From: Candidatus Brocadiaceae bacterium
GTDB lineage: Bacteria; Planctomycetota; Brocadiia; SM23-32
Assembly: GCA_003551785.1 (NCBI GenBank)
Contig: PUNP01000620.1
Location: 1 to 5,232 of the forward strand
Direction: 5' to 3'
Length of the DNA stretch: 5,232 nt
Position 1 is the first letter of the stretch. Every line of letters begins with the position of its first letter. The translations under genes and the position numbers were made by a program. The notes beneath the pieces were generated by a model that had not been told where the DNA came from, made no database searches, and was given only the letters and a program-made list of their open reading frames with translations. This document shows, one piece after another, positions 1 to 5,232 of this stretch.

Positions 1-33
1 AATGAGTTGTAAATCAGCAGCCTTCATTGGCAT

Positions 34-56
34 TTACTATAACAACTTTATAGTAA
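34..56. repeat. Perfect 9-base inverted repeat overlapping the promoter, operator-like
   Basis: TTACTATAA (34-42) and TTATAGTAA (48-56) are exact reverse complements around a 5-base centre. The repeat fills the promoter spacer and covers the whole -10 box, a typical place for a repressor dimer to bind. It is too AT-rich to form a strong RNA hairpin and is not followed by a T-tract, so a DNA-binding role is more likely than termination. Confidence 0.5.
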
Positions 57-63
57 CTGTCAA
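36..63 (-). promoter_or_regulatory. Sigma70-type promoter pointing left, out of the window
   Basis: The minus strand carries TTGACA (63-58, perfect -35), a 16-base spacer, and TATAGT (41-36, five of six to the -10 consensus). Transcription would start near position 29 and leave the window at its left end. The gene it serves is not visible. An ATG at 27-25, open to the window edge (MKAADLQLI), would be almost leaderless and is not supported by any ribosome site. The promoter lies downstream of the operon terminator, which suits an independent transcription unit. Confidence 0.55.
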
Positions 64-313
64 CCAGGTTGCCACAAAGTAATTTCAACCATTCAGCCAC
101 TCAAAACTGGCCATTTCGACCGCCGTGGCGAGTAAACACAAAAGTCTTAATCTTTGCGGTTGCGGTGTCCGCCCCTTTTATTTGTTGACGGTAGTCCAGC
201 ATATCCAACAGATTGTTTCGCCGGTTATCGCCTTGAAACTTTAAATTCAAATTCCTCGCTTCGGAAAATTAATCCAAAAGCGATTTTCAATGTTTGTTTA
301 GTTCAAAATAACG

Positions 314-338
314 AAAAAATAGGCTTTCCGCAAAGGCT
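314..338 (-). terminator. Probable rho-independent terminator of the operon
   Basis: On the minus strand AGCCTTT and AAAGCCT flank a GCGG loop and form a seven-step stem with one internal C-C mismatch. It is followed by one A and six T (320-314). It begins 22 bases after the stop of the small membrane protein gene, where an operon end is expected. The mismatch and short stem make it a moderate terminator. No T-tract follows on the plus strand, so it acts only in the minus direction. Confidence 0.5.
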
Positions 339-359
339 GAGGATAGACATCGCCCAGGT

Positions 360-592
360 TCACTCATTGTCGACATCGTCGCGCTGGTTGCTGTGTGAGA
401 GCTGGTTTTCGATTGATTTGAGGGCTTTTGTTATTTCGTCGAGCTGCGTGGTTATGTCCCGCGGGGCTTTGTTGTTCTGCTGGAGGTGGTCGAAGAGCCG
501 CCGCCTGATGCCGCGGAGGTGTGCGTTCATGCAGATGATCATGACGAAAAAAATATTGACAGCATGAATGATATGAATGCAAACAATTCCAT
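360..592 (-). CDS. Small membrane-anchored coiled-coil protein, frame interrupted at a T7 run
   Basis: I do not recognise a named family. From ATG 592, with a good AGGAG site, the frame begins MELFAFISFMLSIF and then hits a stop at 541-539 just after seven T. Rereading one T (a -1 shift, or an eighth T in the DNA) joins it to the frame ending at TGA 362-360 and yields 77 residues. The joined protein would have one N-terminal membrane helix (about 3-22), a basic patch (HLRGIRRR) that should stay in the cytosol, and a strict heptad coiled coil (about 45-65, I/L spaced 3-4-3-4), then a polar end. Without a shift, GTG 632 gives an uninterrupted 90-residue version with a less hydrophobic helix and no ribosome site; ATG 542 gives a third option. 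It starts about 60 bases after the kinase-AAA stop and is followed by a terminator-like hairpin, so it is the last gene of the operon and might tether the other products to the membrane. Its GC content (roughly 55% over 361-540 by hand count) exceeds that of its neighbours. Confidence 0.55.
547..553 (-). repeat. Seven-T homopolymer in the coding strand of the small gene
   Basis: On the minus strand, ATA is followed by seven T and then CGTCATGA. The run sits exactly where the frame with the good ribosome site must move into the frame of the coiled coil. Such runs are common sites of sequencing error, of indel mutation with phase variation, and of transcriptional or ribosomal slippage. The sequence alone does not distinguish these. 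Confidence 0.7.
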
Positions 593-601
593 TTTGTGTT
601 T

Positions 602-606
602 CTCCT
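602..606 (-). promoter_or_regulatory. Ribosome binding site that favours the ATG at 592 for the small gene
   Basis: The minus strand reads AGGAG followed by 9 bases and ATG at 592-590. It is among the best Shine-Dalgarno sites in the window and the only one near the small downstream gene. The continuous 90-codon frame instead would have to start at GTG 632, which is preceded by ACTTTTCG and has no such site. The site therefore decides the start and exposes the frame problem downstream. Confidence 0.65.
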
Positions 607-650
607 ATGCTGGTTTTGTTTTGTAAACACACCGAAAAGTATTTCTAATG

Positions 651-2459
651 TTATCGGCCTGTTCCGAAACCAATGGGTCGTTTTTCACCTTCAGGCTCAG
701 GTGAACCTTCTATTTGACCTTTTATGTTTTCATAGCTTTGAATTTCCTGCTCTTTCAAAGAGGGGCGCGAGTTGTTTACAGTTTCAATCAATATTTCTTC
801 AGTGATTTTTGACCTTGCCTGTAAAGCCTTTTTCGAAGCTTCATTTACTAAATGCTCAATATCTACGGGAACATAACCATCGGTTTTGTCAGCCAGTAAA
901 TCATAATTTAAGCCAAAGTCAACCGGCCTTTTCTCCAGCATTATTCTGAACAATGCCTTCCTGGCCTTGCAATCGGGCGGTGGCACCAGAAAAACTTTAT
1001 CGATTCTGCCTGGACGCATAACTGCAGGATCAATCAATTGCGGCTGATTGGTTGAACCGATGACGAAAACCCCATCTTTTCCACAGTTATTCAGCTGGGT
1101 CAAGAATTCATTAACTTCACCTGATTGATGTGGCCCGGCTTTCCCGTCTCTCCGTGGTACCAATGCGTCAAATTCGTCAAAGTTAATAATTGTCGGCGCA
1201 TTTTTGCGGGCATCATCGAAAAGCTGCCCAATTTTTTCCTGTGCTCCATGTACATATATGCTCGCCAATGTCGAAGGCTTGACTTCCACATAGTTATAGT
1301 CGGCTTCTTCTGCCAGTTTTTCCGCAAAGAAGGATTTGCCGCAACCGGGGGGGCCATATAGAAGCATACCGTTGGGTATACTGAGGCCGTATTTTTCATA
1401 AAGTTCTTTTTCCGCAAGAGCCCGAATGACATCCAGATATAATGTTTCTTTAAGTTCATCCATGCCTGCAATATCATCAAAGCCACGTCCTGCTGTTGTA
1501 CTTTTTATACTTGTCTTGTTTTGCCCGTCGCTTTTAATAGAATTGGCTTTTGAGGTCTCGACTTTGATATCGCCGTTGAATGCGGCAAGCATCTCCTCGG
1601 CTGATTTAAATCGTTGGTCAACATCCGCCTCCAATGCTTTTTTGATTATTGGCAGCATATCTTCACTTTCGGGTTTTGCCGAAGCTGTACGACCTAGTGT
1701 CGGAACTTTCAGTGGCTTTTGCCTTGACTCCAGAATTTTCTCTTCCCATTCGCCCTTGTTTTTATGATATTCTGATAAATCCGTGAACCAGGGCGGTATG
1801 CCAAAAAGCAAATTATACATCAAAGCACCCGCAGAAAAAATATCGCTCTGTGGTGAAAATACATTATTGAAACATTCAGGTGCCAGATAATAAGGATTTA
1901 ATCCCTCGCGGTAATAGACCTTCGTGGAATTATGAAAGTGTCGGGCATGTCCAAAATCAGTAATCTTAGCAACCTGAACATCACTTCCCATATCCAGCAT
2001 AATATTCTGATGATTAATGTCGTTATGAACAATCGGCCGCTCTCGGGTATGCAGATATTTCAGACAATTAAGTACGCCGACTGCTATTTCCCTAACCTCC
2101 CAGGAATCCAAAGAATGATTACGCTTCATTTTTTCGGAAAGTGTTTCCCCACTGATGAAATCAAGCACTAAATAAGCGTATCTATGATTTTTGTAAAACC
2201 ATTCTCCGCTGTCACGATAGCGAACAATATTAGGGTGGCGAATTTTTTTCAGGAATTCAATTTCTTTAATATTTCCATCCGGATCAAATTGAGTTCGGTG
2301 CAGCTTTGAATAATTAAAAAGCTTTAAAAAAAATGTCTCGCCGTTATCGTTTTTCACTCTATAGCTTTCAGCATGAGAACTTTGCCTGATGAAGAAATGA
2401 ACCGTGTATTTATCATCTATTTTGTCAGAGCGGGATAATATTGTTTGAGATTTTTTCAT
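651..2459 (-). CDS. Protein kinase domain fused to a classic AAA+ ATPase
   Basis: This 602-residue protein has two enzymes in one chain. The kinase fold spans about 18-296: Lys46 in the VAIK position (FLKLF), Glu66 in helix C before HPNIV (75-79), catalytic loop HNDINHQN (145-152) with Asp147 and Asn152, DFG at 168-170, APE at 193-195, and SDIFSAG at 205-211. The glycine-rich loop (about 25-34) has no glycines, and the usual R and K of HRDxK are both Asn, so activity may be weak or atypical. After a polar linker (about 297-323) comes a single AAA+ module: Walker A GPPGCGKS at 369-376, pore-loop IYVHG at 401-405, Walker B INFDEFD at 425-431, sensor-1 Asn471, and arginine fingers Arg482 and Arg485 in RPGR. 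These residues predict an active hexameric remodeller or unfoldase. The small C-terminal AAA helical domain follows, with a polar end. No membrane segment is visible. The ATG at 2459 lacks a strong Shine-Dalgarno site (GAAAAG lies only 3 bases away). It lies in the Hsp70 operon and probably acts on or with that chaperone, which is inference. Confidence 0.93.
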   Translation of the reverse strand: MKKSQTILSRSDKIDDKYTVHFFIRQSSHAESYRVKNDNGETFFLKLFNYSKLHRTQFDPDGNIKEIEFLKKIRHPNIVRYRDSGEWFYKNHRYAYLVLDFISGETLSEKMKRNHSLDSWEVREIAVGVLNCLKYLHTRERPIVHNDINHQNIMLDMGSDVQVAKITDFGHARHFHNSTKVYYREGLNPYYLAPECFNNVFSPQSDIFSAGALMYNLLFGIPPWFTDLSEYHKNKGEWEEKILESRQKPLKVPTLGRTASAKPESEDMLPIIKKALEADVDQRFKSAEEMLAAFNGDIKVETSKANSIKSDGQNKTSIKSTTAGRGFDDIAGMDELKETLYLDVIRALAEKELYEKYGLSIPNGMLLYGPPGCGKSFFAEKLAEEADYNYVEVKPSTLASIYVHGAQEKIGQLFDDARKNAPTIINFDEFDALVPRRDGKAGPHQSGEVNEFLTQLNNCGKDGVFVIGSTNQPQLIDPAVMRPGRIDKVFLVPPPDCKARKALFRIMLEKRPVDFGLNYDLLADKTDGYVPVDIEHLVNEASKKALQARSKITEEILIETVNNSRPSLKEQEIQSYENIKGQIEGSPEPEGEKRPIGFGTGR

Positions 2460-2577
2460 AGCTTTTCAATAATTCCATCAACCAATCTGTCAAATCAAAC
2501 ATGCCAAAGAACACTTGCGCTCGAAAACGGTTGTGATACCTTCGAGGAAAATGTCAGGCATTTTTATTTTTTCGGAC
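2460..2577 (-). other. 118-base gap between Hsp70 and kinase-AAA genes, with two tiny overlapping frames
   Basis: The gap is unusually long for this otherwise tight operon. Two short minus-strand frames cover it. One runs 2561-2490 (23 residues, starts MPDIFLEG). The other runs 2502-2425 (25 residues, starts MFDLTDWL) and overlaps the first 35 bases of the kinase-AAA gene. Neither has a clear Shine-Dalgarno site. A six-base palindromic pair, CTCGAA and TTCGAG, flanks the middle of the gap but is not followed by a T-tract, so it is not a terminator. A TTGACA at 2493-2488 matches a perfect -35 box but has only a poor -10 partner. The gap may hold a decayed small gene, an mRNA processing or attenuation structure, or nothing. 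Confidence 0.3.
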
Positions 2578-5145
2578 TCAGTTTACCTCTTTTCTAAGAA
2601 TATCCAATCCCGCCTCGTCGTTTTCCGGCTCCGCAAGGCAATTAATTATTTCCACTACTATGGGATGCAGGGTTTCTTTTGATGCACCTTCCTGAATCAC
2701 TTCTTGGGCCTGCCCGAGAAGCTGACGGGCTTTTTGAGGGTTTTTCCATCTGCTGCCACCAAAATTTCTGCTGTGATGCTGAACAAAGGCGATTAATTGA
2801 TATACAAAAGTCAATGCTATAAAAGCGTTTCTCATTTCTTCTACAAGGATTTTCCCAGTTGCTTTATCTTCTAGGCGAACAACCTCGTCAACTTGGTTTC
2901 TATATTCTTCGACTTCCCTGGTGGTTTTTTCATTGCCGTAGTCATCATTGGCCTTTTCCAGCCTTTCAAATTGATACCGCAATTCCTTTTCAAGAGCAGA
3001 CCATTCAATACGATCATCATTTTCTAATCTATCGGCCTTTCTCAAGCTTTTGTTCAGATTGCTGAACACTTCTTGTCTACGGTCGTCTTCCGTGCCGCCT
3101 TGGTCAAACCGCTTTTGCTGATATGAAATTTCCTTTTCCAGTTCACTCACTTCATTTTGTTCAATCAATTTATTGTTTTTGAGTCTGTCAATAGTTAAAT
3201 GGGCCTTTTTTAGTTCCTCCTCCAGTTTGTCTTTGGACACTGAAGATGGCGGGTTTTCCGGTATTCCAACTTCATGTGTATGATCCAGGTAAGGGAAATA
3301 AGCTTCCAGTCTTTCAATTCTTCCTGACGATTTATCTGTGTATATCGTCAAATCAACCTCGCTGTTTTCAGGGAGAAAGGCCGGCACATCATCACCAGTT
3401 ATAATGACATCATAAATGAACGTATTATAAATCGCTCTTGACCCTTGAGCGTCATACTCTCCCTGATACAGCCCTATCCTTATGGTGTCTTCACTAATAC
3501 CTGGCCGGATATCCATTTTTGTTTTAAGTCCATTGACTGTTCCTGTCGCTGGAAGAGAGACGTTTTTCTGCAAACCGTCAATCAGGTGGAACACGGAATA
3601 AGGTTTGCCGATATCTATTTCAACCCCGATGCCGTGACTTAACACGGCCGCTCCGCCGCCGTCGCTGAAGCCCTGAATAATGGTGAAAGAATCCGGCTGT
3701 GTTTCCAAGCGATCACCTGTCTCATTGTAAAGCTCCACCTTGAATTGATTCGCCGATGCTTCTATTAACTGCACCTCAAAAATCTCACCCCTTTGATTTA
3801 TTTTCTGCTTGCCTGATGCCCATCCCCATCCTTTATCACTGATTTTAATCACTTCGGCAAAAATCTCTTCAGGCATATCTCCCTCGGTCTTTTCAGGAAT
3901 GGTTTTGAGAGTTACTAATGCTTCTGTTTCCACAGTGGAAGTTTCGTAGCCAATATCAAGTTGAATCTTCGTCTTATCTCTGGATGTGTCCATAATATCT
4001 TCCGGCACATCGACAGTGGATGCGTGAAGTGTCGCTCCCATGGCTACTACCGTCATTGGGTCGACGCTGGTATCAGGTTGTTTTATCTGCTTTTTAAGCA
4101 TATCTCTAAGGATAGGGGAATGGGTGGGGCCGCCCACCAAAATCAGTGAATCCAATTTGTCTCCTGTTAAATTATTTCTGGCAATCAGTTCTTTTGTTAT
4201 GTCAATCGCACGCTGAAAGATAGGCGCAACTATTTTTTTTAGATCTTTTTGATTGATTGTAACATCCAGTTCAAGCTCTTCGCCATCATCATCACAAGTC
4301 GGCAGATCACCAAGGTCTGTCAAGGCATTGTATTCAGGTTCAAAAGATAATTTGATTTTTGCCTCTTCCGCATGTTGTTTCAAAGCATTTTGAAAAATAA
4401 ATTTCTTTTCTTTATCTTCGAGAATGCTGTCTATCGTGTATTTCTCCTGGAACCACGGTATAATCAGCTCATCGACCATTGCCATATCTATATCTTTTCC
4501 CCCCAGCCGATTGTCTCCGTCGGTATCGACGATTTTCATTATTCCGTCCTCAATTTTTACCAATGCCGCGTCAAATGTTCCGCCGCCGATGTCAAAAACC
4601 ACCCAATAACCATTTTCGTGTTGTTTGTTCAAGCCATAGGCCATGGAAGCGGCGATAGGTTCCTGTAAAAGCTCGCAAAATTGAAAGCCCGCTAATTTCG
4701 CGGCCCGCATAGTGGCATCTTTTTGAGTAATATCAAAGTTAGCGGGAACTGTGATAATGACACTTTTCAGTTCGTCATCATTAATAATAAAAGACTTCAG
4801 TTTTTTCAACACTTCCGCAGATAACTGTTCAGAATCGAAATCCAAGCCTGCCCAATAAATGTGGTAAATTTCATTTGTTCCAATTGTTCTCTTAAATTCA
4901 GCGGCGTAACTCGTTTCATCATTTTTCCAACTTCGCAAAGCCTTCTGCCTTTCGGAATTCAAACCTCTTAGAGCGTCATAGCCGACTTGAATTTTTTGCT
5001 TCTTATTGACTCCCACGCAGGAAGGCATTATGAAGGAAGTTTGCATATCGTTTGTAATAATTTTGGGCTCGCCGTTTTCCATTCTGGCAATGGCCGAATT
5101 GGTTGTTCCAAGGTCAATACCGTAATCAACTTTGCTTCTAAACAT
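2578..5145 (-). CDS. Accessory Hsp70 (DnaK-like) chaperone with inserted beta domain and coiled-coil tail
   Basis: This is an 855-residue Hsp70; E. coli DnaK has 638. The nucleotide-binding domain (about 1-385) shows phosphate-1 IDLGTTNS at 10-17, VPANFD at 133-138, EPIAASMAYG at 162-171, phosphate-2 DIGGGTFD at 185-192 with Thr190, adenosine motif LILVGGPT at 334-341, and VDPMTVVAMGA at 361-371. These indicate ATP binding and probably turnover. The position of DnaK Lys70 appears to be Leu59, by eye alignment. After a linker near 391-398 (KIQLDIGY) comes an extra beta-rich segment (about 400-495). A substrate-binding beta-domain follows (about 503-620, with SHGIGVEI, LPATGTV and LYQGEYDAQG). 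The tail (637-855) is helical with coiled-coil stretches; it ends RKEVN, with no EEVD-like motif. The start is fixed by a good AGGAG site. It follows a GrpE-like gene and precedes a kinase-AAA gene, so it is probably a specialised chaperone, not the housekeeping DnaK. Fold assignment is secure; client and role are unknown. Confidence 0.95.
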   Translation of the reverse strand: MFRSKVDYGIDLGTTNSAIARMENGEPKIITNDMQTSFIMPSCVGVNKKQKIQVGYDALRGLNSERQKALRSWKNDETSYAAEFKRTIGTNEIYHIYWAGLDFDSEQLSAEVLKKLKSFIINDDELKSVIITVPANFDITQKDATMRAAKLAGFQFCELLQEPIAASMAYGLNKQHENGYWVVFDIGGGTFDAALVKIEDGIMKIVDTDGDNRLGGKDIDMAMVDELIIPWFQEKYTIDSILEDKEKKFIFQNALKQHAEEAKIKLSFEPEYNALTDLGDLPTCDDDGEELELDVTINQKDLKKIVAPIFQRAIDITKELIARNNLTGDKLDSLILVGGPTHSPILRDMLKKQIKQPDTSVDPMTVVAMGATLHASTVDVPEDIMDTSRDKTKIQLDIGYETSTVETEALVTLKTIPEKTEGDMPEEIFAEVIKISDKGWGWASGKQKINQRGEIFEVQLIEASANQFKVELYNETGDRLETQPDSFTIIQGFSDGGGAAVLSHGIGVEIDIGKPYSVFHLIDGLQKNVSLPATGTVNGLKTKMDIRPGISEDTIRIGLYQGEYDAQGSRAIYNTFIYDVIITGDDVPAFLPENSEVDLTIYTDKSSGRIERLEAYFPYLDHTHEVGIPENPPSSVSKDKLEEELKKAHLTIDRLKNNKLIEQNEVSELEKEISYQQKRFDQGGTEDDRRQEVFSNLNKSLRKADRLENDDRIEWSALEKELRYQFERLEKANDDYGNEKTTREVEEYRNQVDEVVRLEDKATGKILVEEMRNAFIALTFVYQLIAFVQHHSRNFGGSRWKNPQKARQLLGQAQEVIQEGASKETLHPIVVEIINCLAEPENDEAGLDILRKEVN

Positions 5146-5150
5146 GCGCT

Positions 5151-5232
5151 TTAATCTCCTTGTGATACTTCTACTTTGGCGAACTGGATCATTTCACCTT
5201 TATAATTCACCTGTGGCTTTATTACTTTGGAT
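5151..5232 (-). CDS. 3' end of a GrpE-like nucleotide exchange factor (partial, start outside window)
   Basis: Only the last 26 residues are in the window, ending in TAA at 5153-5151. The tail includes NYKGEMIQFAKVEVSQGD. Its spacing (Tyr, Gly-Glu, hydrophobic, then AKVEVS at the end) resembles the closing strand of the GrpE beta-domain, where a G-Y-x-x-x-(D/E)-R-(V/L)-(L/I)-R-P-A-x-V-x-V pattern is usual; here the RPA is replaced by QFA. GrpE releases ADP from Hsp70 and works in the cytosol as a dimer. The gene sits directly before an Hsp70 gene, with only 5 bases between its stop and the next ATG, so the two are almost certainly co-transcribed and probably translationally coupled. That context raises the GrpE reading above what 26 residues alone would allow. 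It could instead be an unrelated protein with a similar beta-strand end. That a gene ends here is solid; its identity is inference. Confidence 0.5.
   Translation of the reverse strand, partial: SKVIKPQVNYKGEMIQFAKVEVSQGD
5156..5160 (-). promoter_or_regulatory. Ribosome binding site of the Hsp70 gene, overlapping the upstream stop
   Basis: The minus strand reads AGGAG, then 10 bases, then ATG at 5145-5143. The motif lies inside the last codons of the GrpE-like gene (the G-G-A-G leads straight into GAT TAA). This supports the ATG at 5145 as the start and suggests that ribosomes finishing the upstream gene can re-initiate on the Hsp70 gene. Confidence 0.8.

Larger units (their letters stand above)
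1..313. other. Gene-free region after the operon, carrying a leftward promoter
   Basis: No frame here is convincing. On the minus strand a stretch is open from 268 to a stop at 103-101 (55 codons) with an internal ATG at 202 (33 residues, starts MLDYRQQIKGAD). No Shine-Dalgarno site precedes that ATG and the translation resembles no family I know. A plus-strand frame from 154 to 567 runs antisense through the small gene and looks like a shadow. CGCC-GT-GGCG at 121-130 is a small palindrome with too short a loop for a stable hairpin. At 36-63 there is a well-formed leftward promoter. The stretch reads as intergenic DNA, perhaps a dispersed non-coding element. Confidence 0.5.

Noticed and set aside
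1..33. Start of a leftward gene at ATG 33 or ATG 27 (open to the window edge)
   Set aside because: Both lie at or before the transcription start predicted from the promoter, have no ribosome site, and give too few residues to judge.
121..130. CGCCGTGGCG palindrome as a terminator or operator
   Set aside because: The two-base loop is too tight and no T-tract follows on either strand.
154..567. Plus-strand frame of 137 codons
   Set aside because: It runs antisense to the small membrane protein gene and through the terminator hairpin, is rich in Cys, Trp, Ser and Arg without domain pattern, and has no ribosome site.
364..630. Minus-strand 88-codon frame starting at GTG 630, rich in His, Arg and Gln
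   Set aside because: It lies in the third frame over the same stretch. Its composition (HHAARRNN-like runs) looks like out-of-frame reading of the GC-rich coiled-coil gene, and it has no membrane helix.
2460..2493. Promoter for the kinase-AAA gene with TTGACA at 2493-2488
   Set aside because: The -35 is perfect, but the best -10 at the right spacing matches only about three of six bases and would put transcription start inside the coding region.
2520..2550. Hairpin CTCGAA/TTCGAG as an intergenic terminator
   Set aside because: The stem is six bases with an unpaired inner bulge and is not followed by a T-tract in the minus direction.
2859..4668. Several plus-strand frames of 60-100 codons
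   Set aside because: They are antisense to the Hsp70 gene, whose frame carries unmistakable motifs, and show no family pattern of their own.
1..5232. CRISPR arrays, tRNA or rRNA genes, transposase genes
   Set aside because: No regularly spaced direct repeats, no cloverleaf or conserved rRNA blocks, and no transposase motifs or paired terminal inverted repeats were seen.

Overview
The window is bacterial: Shine-Dalgarno motifs precede two of the genes, genes are tightly spaced, and the protein families are bacterial. The three rightmost genes are moderately AT-rich. Taxonomy cannot be fixed from the sequence. The family mix (an accessory Hsp70 with a GrpE-like neighbour and a kinase-AAA fusion) and the look of the left-hand non-coding DNA make me lean weakly towards a metabolically versatile Gram-negative such as a Desulfobacterota or Bacteroidota member, but this is only an impression.

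All convincing genes lie on the minus strand and form one apparent operon read from right to left. (1) At 5232-5151 is the 3' end of a gene whose last residues resemble the C-terminal beta-domain of GrpE. (2) At 5145-2578 is an 855-residue accessory Hsp70 with a textbook ATPase domain, an extra roughly 100-residue beta-rich segment before a recognisable substrate-binding beta-domain, and a long helical/coiled-coil tail instead of the DnaK lid. (3) A 118-base gap with two overlapping tiny frames follows. (4) At 2459-651 is a 602-residue fusion of a Ser/Thr-type protein kinase domain and a classic (katanin/Cdc48/FtsH-like) AAA+ ATPase. (5) At 592-360 is a small membrane-anchored coiled-coil protein whose frame appears broken, or shifted by slippage, at a run of seven T. 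(6) At 338-314 is a hairpin followed by a U-tract, a likely terminator of the operon.

Left of the terminator, 1-313 has no convincing gene. It ends in a well-formed sigma70-type promoter pointing leftwards out of the window (TTGACA, 16 bases, TATAGT). A perfect 9-base inverted repeat fills its spacer and overlaps the -10 box, so it looks like an operator.

Taken together, the operon reads as a chaperone/remodelling module. A GrpE-like exchange factor would serve the Hsp70. The kinase-AAA fusion could sense or mark a state and unfold or disassemble clients passed on by the Hsp70. The small membrane coiled-coil protein could tether the assembly. That joint function is inference from family knowledge and gene order; nothing in the sequence names the client or trigger. 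The module resembles in spirit the multi-component NTPase/chaperone systems proposed for bacterial stress or conflict responses, but I cannot confirm that it belongs to a described type.
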